From the NCBI GenBank assembly GCA_015062535.1, contig SUUK01000007.1, positions 1 to 64,000 on the forward strand: a stretch of DNA of 64,000 nucleotides, written 5' to 3'. Both the position numbers and the translations under genes were made by a program. Position 1 is the stretch's first letter. Every line of letters starts with the position of its first letter. This DNA is from Alphaproteobacteria bacterium. Its GTDB lineage: Bacteria > Pseudomonadota > Alphaproteobacteria > RF32 > CAG-239. The notes below the pieces were generated by a model. It was not told where the DNA came from. It did not search any database and worked only from the letters and a program-made list of their open reading frames with translations. Shown piece after piece: positions 51,154 through 59,696 of this stretch.

Positions 51154-52575
51154 ATGCTACAAGATATGTTATATAGTCTTCCTGAAATATCTCTTATATT
51201 TGGTATAATAAACTTAGTAATACTTCATATTTTCTCAAATGAAAATCCTAAGGTATTTGCAAAAGTTACAAGACTATGGATAATAGTATCTGTATTCTTT
51301 TCAATAATGTTTTACGATAAAACATTCAATAATACATATTTTGAGAGCAGTTCATATACGTTATTATTTAAGCTATTAATTGCTTTTTTCTCTTACATAA
51401 TGGTGATTTTATCCCCTTCATGGTTTGTAACCGAAAACAAAACCGGTTGCAAATATTTAATTTTAATACTTTCTTCTTTAGTGATAAATAATCTTTTAAT
51501 TTCATCATCAGATATAATTGTTTATATTTGTTGCTATGCAATGACCATATATATCAATTACAGATTATTAGATATAAGTTATGATAAATATCCATCAGAA
51601 ATATCAAGAAAATATCTAGCTATTTCAAGTATAATATTATTGTTAATGGTATCAGGATTTGCATATTTCATAATAAACGGAGGTTTTCTAACAAATTTTA
51701 ATCAAATAAAAGAGTTTTTAATGTCATCAAAATCTGATATTAAATACTACATAGCTGTATCTTTGATTATAATCCCAGTATTCTACACTTTAGGATTAGC
51801 CCCATTTCATTCTTTAATAGAAGACAAAATTGGTAAATCAATACTCCCAGTTAGCCATTATTTTTCAATAATTCTACCGATTACATTTTGGGGAGTTTTG
51901 CTAAAACTAAAACAAACATTACTTTTACCATTTGAAGAAAGCATCTCATCTGTTTTGATTTTTATAGCTGTATTTTCAATCCTATTAGGCGCAATAGGCG
52001 CAAATGCAAGAATAAATTTATATCGTATCTTTGCATATGGCTCAATGTACCACTTTGGTGTATGTGTTTTGATGTTATCATTTTTTACTCATCAAGCAGA
52101 CTTTGGACTAATAATTTATCTACTTATGTATCTATTAGCCCTAAATGGAGCATATACAGTTTTTTATAATCTAAAAAGTAGAGGTGAATTTTTAAGTGCA
52201 ATAACTTCCTTGTCAGGACTTGCCAAAACAAGACCATTTACAACAAGAGCATTATTGATTAGTATTTTTTCAATAATAGGAATACCTCCATTTGCAGGAT
52301 TTTTGGCTAAGTTCTATCTATTAAATGAATTAATACTGCATAAAAAATATATTTTGCTAGCAATAACCTTATTGTTCTTTTTAGTTTTAGCTAAATCATA
52401 TTTAGAAATAATCAAAACAGCATATTTTGAGCAAAAAATGAAAAATTATGATACAGAAAATAAAATAATATTATTAACAACTCTTGCAAGTATTACTTTA
52501 ATTGCTATCATATCATTCAATCCATTTGGCATAATAGAAAAAATAAAGGATATGTTCTATGTTATATATTCATAA
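51154..52575 (+). CDS. nuoN: Degenerate NuoN-like membrane subunit, 473 aa
   Basis: Fourteen or so spans with NuoN landmarks: 'FYTLGLAPFHSLIEDKIGKS' (canonical FKLSLVPFHLWTPDVYQG, Lys replaced), 'RINLYRIFAYGSMYHFGVCV' (canonical N.KR.LAYSSI.H.G) and 'IGIPPFAGFLAKFYLLNELI' (the strongly conserved GIPP..GF..K.Y, Lys kept). The channel lysines of TM7/8 appear lost. It overlaps birA by 17 bases. Gene order after it, birA then rnj, is the alphaproteobacterial one, which supports the assignment. Confidence 0.8.
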   Translation: MLQDMLYSLPEISLIFGIINLVILHIFSNENPKVFAKVTRLWIIVSVFFSIMFYDKTFNNTYFESSSYTLLFKLLIAFFSYIMVILSPSWFVTENKTGCKYLILILSSLVINNLLISSSDIIVYICCYAMTIYINYRLLDISYDKYPSEISRKYLAISSIILLLMVSGFAYFIINGGFLTNFNQIKEFLMSSKSDIKYYIAVSLIIIPVFYTLGLAPFHSLIEDKIGKSILPVSHYFSIILPITFWGVLLKLKQTLLLPFEESISSVLIFIAVFSILLGAIGANARINLYRIFAYGSMYHFGVCVLMLSFFTHQADFGLIIYLLMYLLALNGAYTVFYNLKSRGEFLSAITSLSGLAKTRPFTTRALLISIFSIIGIPPFAGFLAKFYLLNELILHKKYILLAITLLFFLVLAKSYLEIIKTAYFEQKMKNYDTENKIILLTTLASITLIAIISFNPFGIIEKIKDMFYVIYS

Positions 52576-53284
52576 AGAAAAAATAGAAAATTATGAATGT
52601 TATGAATTTGAGGAACTAGCATCTACAAATGATGAAATAAAAAACATCAAAGATTTAAGTTTGCCAACAATAATCACCGCCCTAAAGCAAACCCATGGTC
52701 GAGGAAAAAGAGGTAACACTTGGGAGCAAGTGTTAGGTAATCTATATTTTAGCTACAATATAGAGTTATCTCCCAAAGATTTAAGTAAACTTGTTTGCAT
52801 AGTAGGTTTGAGTTTAGCTAAAACAATAAAGGAGCTATCACCATCTTTAGATGTAAAAATAAAATGGCCAAATGATGTAATGGTAAATAACAATAAAATT
52901 TCAGGAATATTAATAGAAAATATTAAAGATAATTATTGGGCTCTAGGAATAGGGGTAAATATTGTAGCATCTCCAAACATCAACAATACTTACTACCAAG
53001 CTACATCACTAAAAGAACAAGGGGTAACACTTGACCGAATGGATTTTCTTCGTTATTATATGAAAAATTTTAGCAATTATTATAAAAAATACCTCGAATT
53101 AGGGTTTGATGTTATAAAAAAAGAGTGGTTAGAATTTGCATTTAAATTACACAACACAATAACTATTCAAAACGAAAAGACATCAAAAAAAGGAGAGTTT
53201 ATAACCATAGATGATAATGGCTATTTAATACTAAAAACAAACAATAAACAAGAAAAAATAATAGCAGGTGATTTATTTATATAA
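52559..53284 (+). CDS. birA: Biotin-[acetyl-CoA-carboxylase] ligase, 241 aa
   Basis: Activates biotin with ATP and attaches it to the carboxylase carrier protein. Motifs: 'QTHGRGKRGNTWEQ' (the GRGRxGRxW adenylate loop, with N for the last R/K), 'VKIKWPNDVMVNNNKISGIL' and 'WALGIGVNIV'. It has no N-terminal helix-turn-helix, so it is the monofunctional enzyme and does not repress bio genes. Its start lies inside the nuoN end. RNase J follows 11 bases after the stop. Confidence 0.93.
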   Translation: MLYIHKEKIENYECYEFEELASTNDEIKNIKDLSLPTIITALKQTHGRGKRGNTWEQVLGNLYFSYNIELSPKDLSKLVCIVGLSLAKTIKELSPSLDVKIKWPNDVMVNNNKISGILIENIKDNYWALGIGVNIVASPNINNTYYQATSLKEQGVTLDRMDFLRYYMKNFSNYYKKYLELGFDVIKKEWLEFAFKLHNTITIQNEKTSKKGEFITIDDNGYLILKTNNKQEKIIAGDLFI

Positions 53285-53295
53285 AAGGAAAAATA

Positions 53296-54987
53296 ATGAG
53301 CGATTTTAAGAAAAAAGGAATATATTTTATACCACTAGGTGGCGCAGATGAAATTGGTATGAATATGTTTGCATATTGTGTAAATGGCAAAATAATTGTT
53401 GTTGATGCAGGCTTTGGGTTTCTAAATGATGACTATCCAGGAATGGATATGTGCTATGCATCTCCAGAGTTTTTAGAAAATTATAAAGATGATATTTTAG
53501 GACTATTTATTACTCATGGACATGAAGACCATCTTGGTGCAATAGCTCAAATATGGCCTTCACTCCAATGCCCTGTTTATGGTACAGATTTCTCGCTAGG
53601 ACTAGTAAAAGAAAGACTTAGCGAATATAAAATGGAAGAGCTTGTGCCTCTCATCTCCGTTAATAAAAAGAAAAAAATAAAAAAAGAAGATTTTGAAATA
53701 GAGTTTATTCCAATATCACACTCAATACCAGAAACATCTGCCTTATTTATCAAAACCCCTTATGGCAATATTATGCACGCAACAGATTGGCGTTTTGACG
53801 ATAATAAGCTATCTATGACCAAAACCAATAAAAGAGCTCTAAAAAGAGCCTCAACAGAAGGTGTAGATATTTTTGTATGCGATTCAACAAATGTTTTGGT
53901 AGATAAAAAACAACCAAGCGAGATAGATATAAGAGAAAACCTCTTAAAAATTATTCCAGATATCGAAGGTGGGATAATTGCAACTTGCTTTGCTTCAAAC
54001 ATAATGCGCCTAGAAAGTCTTATTTTAGCAGCAAGAGCCGCTAAAAGAACACCAGTTTTAGTAGGTCGTAGCCTAATAACTAATGTTAAAAATGCTAAAA
54101 ATTGTGGTTATTTAACAGAATATACAGATATACACACCATAGATGAGGTAGATGGGCTAACATCAGATAAAGCTCTTTATATTTGCACAGGGTCTCAAGC
54201 AAACTATCGTAGTGCCTTAACAACTATCGCAAATGATGAGAGTAAATACATCAAATTAGGTTCTGATGATAATGTTATTTTCTCTTCCAAAATAATTCCC
54301 GGAAACGAAGATAAAATAGAAAAGATGCAAGAAAAAATGATAGAAAAAGGGGTTAATATCATAACATCTGAAGACTATCAGGTACACACCACAGGCCATG
54401 CTAACAAAAAAGACCTAAAAGCTATGTATGAGCTCTTAAAACCAAGAGTAGTTTTGCCGGTACATGGTGATAAACGCCAAATAAGGGAACATAAGCGTTT
54501 TGCTTTAAGCTCAGGTATAGATGAAGTATTTTCTGCTCAAAATGGTGATATTTGCCTCTATAACAATGGTAAAATAGAAAAAATAGAAGAATTTACCGCC
54601 GAAATTATGGGAGTAGATAGAAGACGAAATGTCCCACTCACATCAGAACTCATAAAAAATCGCCGTCGTATAATGTATAATTGTTCTGTATTTATAAGTG
54701 CGGTAATTTCAAAAGACTATGAGCTAAAATCAATAGAAATAACTTCAATAGATATTCTAGAAGAAAACGAGTGGTATATCTTAAAAGAAGAAATCTTAAA
54801 AGAAGTAACCCCACTGATTGTAAAAAAATTAAAAGAAGAACCTCATAAAAACTCTATCACAGATTTTATTCGTGGGCAAATTCGTAAAAGAATATTAAAT
54901 AGAACAGATATTAAGCCAGTAACGTTTTTACACGTTCATTGGGAAGATGATGAAAAAATTAATACAAAAGGAGAAGAAAATGACTAA
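53296..54987 (+). CDS. rnj: Ribonuclease J, 563 aa
   Basis: A metallo-beta-lactamase/beta-CASP RNase with 5'-3' exo- and endonuclease activity. The zinc motif is 'FITHGHEDHLGAI' at ~74-86. 'FIPISHSIPETSALFIKTPY' and the later 'HVSGHA'-type motif C (here 'VHTTGHANKKDLKAMYELL') follow, with 'VLPVHGDKRQIREH'. Length is usual for the family. AAGGA precedes the ATG. The LD-carboxypeptidase gene starts inside its 3' end (8-base overlap). Confidence 0.95.
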   Translation: MSDFKKKGIYFIPLGGADEIGMNMFAYCVNGKIIVVDAGFGFLNDDYPGMDMCYASPEFLENYKDDILGLFITHGHEDHLGAIAQIWPSLQCPVYGTDFSLGLVKERLSEYKMEELVPLISVNKKKKIKKEDFEIEFIPISHSIPETSALFIKTPYGNIMHATDWRFDDNKLSMTKTNKRALKRASTEGVDIFVCDSTNVLVDKKQPSEIDIRENLLKIIPDIEGGIIATCFASNIMRLESLILAARAAKRTPVLVGRSLITNVKNAKNCGYLTEYTDIHTIDEVDGLTSDKALYICTGSQANYRSALTTIANDESKYIKLGSDDNVIFSSKIIPGNEDKIEKMQEKMIEKGVNIITSEDYQVHTTGHANKKDLKAMYELLKPRVVLPVHGDKRQIREHKRFALSSGIDEVFSAQNGDICLYNNGKIEKIEEFTAEIMGVDRRRNVPLTSELIKNRRRIMYNCSVFISAVISKDYELKSIEITSIDILEENEWYILKEEILKEVTPLIVKKLKEEPHKNSITDFIRGQIRKRILNRTDIKPVTFLHVHWEDDEKINTKGEEND

Positions 54988-55960
54988 TATAATACCTCAA
55001 AAATTAAAAAAAGGCGACAAAGTGATGATTGTTGCTCCAGCTCGTGGGCTAAAGTTAATCGGGCAAGACGTAAGAAAAATAGCACTCGATCGTCTAAACT
55101 CATTAGGGTTAGAAGTTGTTTTTGCTCCAAATACAACAGATGAAAATTGGGATTATATGGGTTCAACTTCTGTAGAAAAAAGAGTAGCTGATATTCACTA
55201 TGCTTTCCAAGACAAATCCGTTAAAGCAATATTTACCGTAATAGGTGGCTTTAATTCCAATCAAATGCTAAAATACCTTGACTATGATTTAATTAAACAA
55301 AATCCTAAAATTTTCTGTGGTTTTTCTGATATAACCGCAATTTCTAATGCTATAAAAGAAAAAACAGGTCTTGTTACCTACTATGGACCACACTTTAGCA
55401 CATTAGGGATGAAATTAGGTTGTGACTATACTTTTGAGCATATGATAAAAATGCTACTAGAAGATGGTATAGATGATATAGAGCCAGCCCCAATTTGGAG
55501 TGATGATTTATGGTTTTTAGACCAAGATAAACGTGATTTTGAGGCAAATGAAGGTTATTGGATAATAAACGACGGTAACGCCGAAGGTGTGATAGAAGGA
55601 GGAAACCTCTGCACATATAACCTATTGTTAGGTACTCCATTCCGCCATCATTTCACAGAAGATACAATTTTGTTTATTGAGGATACAGAAGCAACACCTC
55701 TACAAGATTTTGATAGAGACTTACAAGCACTTATCCATCAAGAAGACTTTAAATATGTAAAAGGGGTAGTAATAGGTCGCTTTCAAAAAGGTTCTAAAGT
55801 AACCAAAGAAGGCTTAGAATTTGTAATTCATACCAAAGCTGAACTAAAAGATATGCCAGTTATCGCAAATGTTGATTTTGGACATACTTCTCCAATCCTA
55901 ACAATTCCTCTTGGTGGTTTTGCAAAGATAGAGAATGGATGTTTTACCATCAAAGGGTAG
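54980..55960 (+). CDS. ldcA: LD-carboxypeptidase (peptidase S66), 326 aa
   Basis: Removes the terminal D-Ala of murein tetrapeptides during wall recycling in the cytosol. Family features: 'GDKVMIVAPARGL', nucleophile Ser in 'IFCGFSDITAISNAI' (canonical GYSD), Glu in 'AEGVIEGGNLCTYNLLLGTP' and His in 'VDFGHTSPILTIPLGG'. AAGGAG fits ATG 54980; a frame start 33 bases earlier is unlikely. It overlaps rnj by 8 bases and ends at a terminator. Confidence 0.9.
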   Translation: MTNIIPQKLKKGDKVMIVAPARGLKLIGQDVRKIALDRLNSLGLEVVFAPNTTDENWDYMGSTSVEKRVADIHYAFQDKSVKAIFTVIGGFNSNQMLKYLDYDLIKQNPKIFCGFSDITAISNAIKEKTGLVTYYGPHFSTLGMKLGCDYTFEHMIKMLLEDGIDDIEPAPIWSDDLWFLDQDKRDFEANEGYWIINDGNAEGVIEGGNLCTYNLLLGTPFRHHFTEDTILFIEDTEATPLQDFDRDLQALIHQEDFKYVKGVVIGRFQKGSKVTKEGLEFVIHTKAELKDMPVIANVDFGHTSPILTIPLGGFAKIENGCFTIKG

Positions 55961-55975
55961 TCTAAATTAAAAACA

Positions 55976-56002
55976 AAAAGCCTGATTGTTTCAGGCTTTT
56001 TT
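55976..56002 (+). terminator. Terminator after ldcA
   Basis: AAAAAGCCTGA and TCAGGCTTTTTT pair around a TTGTT loop. Confidence 0.8.
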
Positions 56003-56112
56003 ATTTTAGTAGAGAAATTAGAGTTATAATTAGAACAAAAATCAAATTTCCGCTTATAATTAAAAAACGAATATTTATCAATCTTTGGGTTTGGAGTTTT
56101 TAAGCATAAAAA

Positions 56113-56131
56113 AAGCCAGATTACTCTGGCT
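56113..56131 (-). terminator. Terminator of the Cys/Asp-rich membrane gene
   Basis: AGCCAGA/TCTGGCT stem with a 4-base loop, followed on the minus strand by T7. It directly follows the stop at 56138. Confidence 0.75.
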
Positions 56132-56137
56132 GGATAG

Positions 56138-56533
56138 TTAATGAAATAAAGATCTAATAAAATGACCGCTAGAATTAACCATTTGGGTAGGACGAAAACG
56201 AGAATTGGAACAATCATCATCGTCGCAAGAGCAATTACCATCACAACAATAATCATCATCGTCGCAAGAGTAATTACCGCCATAACAATAATCATCATCG
56301 TCGCAAGAGCAATTACCACCACAACAACATTCATGATTATTTGCTTGCTCTCGTTTTTGAGATTTCTCTAATTCATCGTAAGCATCATTGATTATCTTCT
56401 TTGAATTGTGACGATCACAACCACTATGTGTAGCATCATAAATAATGAAAAACCCAAAAATCAATACAAAAGCTAAAATACCACTCACCACAGTTAAAAT
56501 AATAACTGCATCATCACTGTGTAAATTTCCCAT
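56138..56533 (-). CDS. One-span membrane protein with Cys/Asp-rich tandem repeats, 131 aa
   Basis: One membrane helix (VIILTVVSGILAFVLIFGFF) is followed by a charged linker. Then come three 13-residue repeats of the form C-x-G-G/D-N-C/Y-S-C-D-D-D-D-Y/C (~residues 69-110). The DNA unit is 39 bases, with repeat starts at 56213, 56252 and 56291. Twelve Cys/Tyr positions alternate with blocks of four Asp, a plausible metal-binding tail. The end (RFRPTQMVNSSGHFIRS) is unrelated. No family recognised. Confidence 0.6.
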   Translation of the reverse strand: MGNLHSDDAVIILTVVSGILAFVLIFGFFIIYDATHSGCDRHNSKKIINDAYDELEKSQKREQANNHECCCGGNCSCDDDDYCYGGNYSCDDDDYCCDGNCSCDDDDCSNSRFRPTQMVNSSGHFIRSLFH

Positions 56534-56703
56534 AATAAAAAAATAATTAGTTAGTAAAATAAAATAATTTAGGTTCTGTACAAAATGTATCTTATTTTAA
56601 AAATTTGTCAATATTTTTTTACTTGATTAATGTTTTGTAAAATAATGTAATAAACACAATAAAATACCTATATATCGAAGTGTGGTTATTTATAAAATAA
56701 ACA

Positions 56704-56838
56704 AAAAAACACCGAAGCCATCAGACCTCGGTGTTTTTAATTTTTTTAACTATTAAAAAAATTAGTTAGCTTCAGCTGGAGTAGCTTCGTTCGCAACTTC
56801 TTCTGAGCTATAAGCTTTAGCTTGTTTTTTAGCTTCAT
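56704..56838 (-). pseudogene. rplI 3'-end fragment with its terminator (duplicate)
   Basis: The last 24 codons of an rplI gene (EAKKQAKAYSSEEVANEATP then AEAN, stop at 56762-56764) and the following terminator hairpin (ACACCGA/TCGGTGT) duplicate 57427-57558 at a distance of 720 bases. The coding part differs from intact rplI at several codons and has one extra codon, while the non-coding tail is nearly identical. Homology ends abruptly at AGCTTCAT. The surrounding gap 56534-56935 otherwise holds no gene. Confidence 0.85.
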
Positions 56839-56935
56839 ATAGCAGGGTAATATTTGATAAAATAAAACTTGACAAAATTGCGATAAAGATATAACTAAGG
56901 GGTGAAAAAATATTATTAACCTCTCAGTATAATTT

Positions 56936-57406
56936 ATGAAAAACAAATTATTTATGATGTTTGTACTTATTTTTATGAGTACAGTTTCGTTTGCAAATGA
57001 GCAAGCAAGTATTGTTGTAAGAGGAACCGGACAGGTTTTTCAAGATAATGGAGTTTATTACGCAGATATTGGTGGCAACCACTACAGGCTTGATAAGCGT
57101 ACTAATTTGCTAGGTCAAAATCCTGAATATTACTATGATGATTTAGTATGCAACAAATTTGGTCATAATTGGACAAAAGTTTATTCAGGTATCAATGTGA
57201 CTTGTTTTGGAGTTAGCACACTACCTGCATCTGTTTATGACTTTGTTTTGGATGAAGCAAGCAAAAAAGACATTGCAAAACTCGTTGAACGCAATATGAA
57301 AGATAGCAAAGATGGTGACAATGGGGGACCTCTTGGAGGGATTTTAATTGTCTTTGGCTGTTGTGTTATAATATATCTTTTCTTTGCGCTATTACCGTGG
57401 GAATAA
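56936..57406 (+). CDS. Exported/membrane protein in rplI cassette, 156 aa
   Basis: A signal peptide (MKNKLFMMFVLIFMSTVSFA) precedes a ~100-residue periplasmic domain with two Cys ('DLVCNKFGHNW', 'VTCFGVSTLPASVY'). A Gly-rich hinge (DGDNGGPLGG) and a C-terminal membrane span (ILIVFGCCVIIYLFFALL) follow. The family is not recognised. It is the only gene between the two copies of the rplI 3' end, in opposite orientation to the ribosomal operon, so it appears to be cargo of a 720-base cassette. No strong ribosome-binding site is seen. Confidence 0.6.
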   Translation: MKNKLFMMFVLIFMSTVSFANEQASIVVRGTGQVFQDNGVYYADIGGNHYRLDKRTNLLGQNPEYYYDDLVCNKFGHNWTKVYSGINVTCFGVSTLPASVYDFVLDEASKKDIAKLVERNMKDSKDGDNGGPLGGILIVFGCCVIIYLFFALLPWE

Positions 57407-57426
57407 AAACAAAAAAACTCCAATAC

Positions 57427-57459
57427 AAAAAACACCGAAGTCATTAGACCTCGGTGTTT
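57427..57459 (-). terminator. Terminator of the rpsF-rpsR-rplI operon
   Basis: AAAAACACCGAG(G)..CTTCGGTGTTTTT-type hairpin (ACACCGA...TCGGTGT) flanked by A and T runs. An almost identical copy lies at 56706-56738. Confidence 0.8.
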
Positions 57460-57484
57460 TTAATTTTTTTAACTATTAAAAAAA

Positions 57485-58003
57485 TTAGTTAGCTTCAGGA
57501 GCTACTTCTTTAGCAACTTCTTCTGCGCTATAAGCTTTAGCTTGTTTTTTAGCTTCATCAGCAGATCTAGCAACATTTACCAAGATAGTTTGAGAAACTT
57601 CTGGGTGCAAGCTAAGTTTAACTGGATACATACCTAAATATTTAATAGGTTTATCAAGTGCTACAAATCTACGTTCTAAAGAAAAACCAGCTTCGTTAAT
57701 AGCAGATGCAATATCACGAATGCTAACTGAACCATATAATTGACCAGTTTCTGCAGCTTGACGAATAAGAACAGCAGCAAAACCTTTCAATTCTTCAGCT
57801 TTTTTAGTAGCTTCATCAAACAAAGCTTTGTTGCGAGCTTCTAATTCTGCTTTTTGTTTTTCAAAGTAAGCAACGTTAGCTTCTGTTGCACGAAGAGCTT
57901 TGTTTTGAGGTAATAAATAGTTACGAGCATAACCACTCTTAACATTAACTCTATCACCCATTTTACCTAATTTTTCAATATGTTCTAATAAAATTATTTC
58001 CAT
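57485..58003 (-). CDS. rplI: 50S ribosomal protein L9, 172 aa
   Basis: The N-terminal domain is typical of L9: 'MEIILLEHIEKLGKMGDRVN' then VKSGYARNYLLPQNKALRAT. A long linker helix (EKQKAELEARNKALFDEATK) and the C-terminal RNA-binding domain ('LYGSVSIRDIASAINEAGF', 'HPEVSQTILVNV') follow. A ~20-residue Ala/Glu tail ends the protein, and this tail is what is duplicated at 56762-56838. The gene is 12 bases after rpsR. The intact 3' end may have been supplied by an inserted cassette. Confidence 0.97.
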   Translation of the reverse strand: MEIILLEHIEKLGKMGDRVNVKSGYARNYLLPQNKALRATEANVAYFEKQKAELEARNKALFDEATKKAEELKGFAAVLIRQAAETGQLYGSVSIRDIASAINEAGFSLERRFVALDKPIKYLGMYPVKLSLHPEVSQTILVNVARSADEAKKQAKAYSAEEVAKEVAPEAN

Positions 58004-58015
58004 GAGCCTTACTCC

Positions 58016-58234
58016 TTAATTAGCTACATAAGGTAACAAAGCAACATAGCGAGCACGTTTGATAGCACGAGCTATTTCTCTTTGTGTCTTAGCAGAAACA
58101 TTAGTTATACGGCTAGGCATAATTTTGCCTTTTTCAGAAATATAACGTGAAAGAAATTTTACATCTTTGTAATCAATCTTAAAATCCTGATTGTCACCAA
58201 GGTTCTTTCTCTTAAAAAATGCTTTATTTGCCAT
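58016..58234 (-). CDS. rpsR: 30S ribosomal protein S18, 72 aa
   Basis: Core S18 signature: '[20 protein letters not shown]', '[20 protein letters not shown]' and '[10 protein letters not shown]'. Start [13 protein letters not shown] at 58234 has AGGAG 10 bases upstream and gives the usual length; an upstream in-frame ATG would overlap rpsF. The N-terminus lacks the Cys-rich zinc knuckle. It is the middle gene of rpsF-rpsR-rplI. Confidence 0.97.
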   Translation of the reverse strand: MANKAFFKRKNLGDNQDFKIDYKDVKFLSRYISEKGKIMPSRITNVSAKTQREIARAIKRARYVALLPYVAN

Positions 58235-58247
58235 CTTAAAAATACTC

Positions 58248-58580
58248 CTAGTTAGCTTCAGCTTCTGAAGATGTTTCTTCGTTATTGTTACCGAATTCTT
58301 CAACTTTAACTGTCATATAACGAATGATATCTTCGTTAAGTCTAGCCAAACGCTCATATTCAAAAATAGCATTTGCAGGAGCAGAAATGTTTAAAACAAC
58401 ATAGTAACCTTTGCGGTTCTTTTTGATGCGATAAGCAAGGTTTTTCAAACCCCAGTTATCAACACTTACAACCTCGCCACCTTCTTTTTTAATAGCATCT
58501 GACAATGAAGCCACGATGTCATTAACTTGAGATTGACCAAGGTCTTGACGAGCAATTAACATACTCTCATATTTAGTCAT
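58248..58580 (-). CDS. rpsF: 30S ribosomal protein S6, 110 aa
   Basis: S6 fold: '[20 protein letters not shown]', '[20 protein letters not shown]', '[11 protein letters not shown]' and '[17 protein letters not shown]'. The acidic C-terminal tail (EETSSEAEA) is common. AAGGAG precedes the ATG. First gene of the operon, driven by a promoter at 58659-58686 and a ~70-base leader with a hairpin that could serve S6:S18 autoregulation. Confidence 0.97.
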   Translation of the reverse strand: MTKYESMLIARQDLGQSQVNDIVASLSDAIKKEGGEVVSVDNWGLKNLAYRIKKNRKGYYVVLNISAPANAIFEYERLARLNEDIIRYMTVKVEEFGNNNEETSSEAEAN

Positions 58581-58620
58581 ATAAATTCTCCTTATGGATT
58601 CTCAACAAAATTAATGTATA

Positions 58621-58646
58621 GCTGTAAAAGAACAAACCTTTACAGC
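58621..58646 (-). promoter_or_regulatory. Leader hairpin of the rpsF operon
   Basis: GCTGTAAA (58621-58628) and TTTACAGC (58639-58646) form an 8-bp stem, 41 bases before the rpsF start. Its position fits an S6:S18 autoregulatory leader, but the characteristic CCG bulge is not seen, so the function is open. Confidence 0.4.
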
Positions 58647-58658
58647 AAGGACACGCAA

Positions 58659-58686
58659 AATATACCTATATTTTTTTAAAAAGCAA
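58659..58686 (-). promoter_or_regulatory. Promoter of the rpsF-rpsR-rplI operon
   Basis: Minus strand TTGCTT (58681-58686), 16-base spacer, TATATT (58659-58664). Confidence 0.55.
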
Positions 58687-58694
58687 GCTTTTTC

Positions 58695-59696
58695 TTAAAT
58701 TTTCTTTTGTTTCATAATCATAAATATTTCAATAAATTTATTAGCAGTAATTTTTGTGTTCCAATTTTTAGCTTTTTCAAAGATTGCCTTTCTTTTTTCT
58801 TTCACAAGATTCTTATCAGATATAAGTTCTTCAAATTTTCTATTAAAGTCTTCTTCATTATAATACATAACAACATCATCTTGGAATATGTGCTTAATTC
58901 CTTGATTATATCTAACAAGAGGAAGTCCCCCGTTTTCTAGTATTCTAATAACCTTGTCATTAACAATGCTATTGGCAATTTCTTCCTCAGTTTGGTCACA
59001 AAGAGTTATAGAATACTTAGAAAAATTATTATCATCTATATTTTCATTTTTTATTTTTTTAGAATGCTCAGTGTGTGTCCAGTTCTTTCCATAAATGTCA
59101 AAGTCTTTATTTTTAGCTAAATATAAAGATAAAGAAAACTCATTATTATCCCCTATAAACATTGCCTTTAATTTGGGTGATAAACTTGATGTTTTTATAT
59201 CTATTGCATCAGGAATATATGCTGTTCTAACATTTATTGCTTTTAAGTGGCTATATGAAGAAATGGATTTAACTATTACAACATCAAAATTTCTAAATAT
59301 TTCAAAATCATCATCAGACGATACATATGGAATATAAAGTATGTTTATACTATCATTATCAATAACCTTAGGAAGACTATGCTTATTACTTGCAACATAG
59401 AGGTTTAGATTTCCAGAGCTATGATTTCCTTTTTCATTTATTCTGACAACTACACCTTCATCTCTTAATGATTTTGCCAGTCTTTTTGCTTTAGCATATA
59501 AAACTTCATCTTTACCATCTTCAACATTTATGTATAGCGTATCTTGTAACGGATTGTTTTTAAAAGCTCCTAAAATACTAAAATCAACATTTGGCAAAGC
59601 TTTGTTGTAAATACCTTTTCCACCAATCAATAAGTATAAAACAAATACAATTGCAGTACATAAAAAAATTAACAAGGCAATATAACTTTTTTTCAT
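58695..59696 (-). CDS. Membrane-anchored CgeB-like glycosyltransferase, 333 aa
   Basis: An N-terminal membrane anchor ('IALLIFLCTAIVFVLYLLIG') is followed by an eroded GT-B-type N-terminal half. The C-terminal half is typical: 'LKAMFIGDNNEFSLSLYLAK', 'DFDIYGKNWTHTEHSKK', 'NDKVIRILENGGLPLVRYNQ' and 'WNTKITANKFIEIF'. The last stretches match the CgeB/Glyco_trans_1_2 family, in which a C-terminal nucleotide-sugar-binding half is conserved. Topology puts the catalytic part outside the cytoplasm, which is unusual for an NDP-sugar enzyme. It overlaps the upstream tandem gene by one base (TAATG). Confidence 0.65.
   Translation of the reverse strand: MKKSYIALLIFLCTAIVFVLYLLIGGKGIYNKALPNVDFSILGAFKNNPLQDTLYINVEDGKDEVLYAKAKRLAKSLRDEGVVVRINEKGNHSSGNLNLYVASNKHSLPKVIDNDSINILYIPYVSSDDDFEIFRNFDVVIVKSISSYSHLKAINVRTAYIPDAIDIKTSSLSPKLKAMFIGDNNEFSLSLYLAKNKDFDIYGKNWTHTEHSKKIKNENIDDNNFSKYSITLCDQTEEEIANSIVNDKVIRILENGGLPLVRYNQGIKHIFQDDVVMYYNEEDFNRKFEELISDKNLVKEKRKAIFEKAKNWNTKITANKFIEIFMIMKQKKI

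Noticed and set aside
56162..56371. Plus-strand frame of Ile/Thr repeats
   Set aside because: It is the antisense shadow of the 39-base Cys/Asp repeat; the minus-strand protein has the membrane anchor and a terminator.
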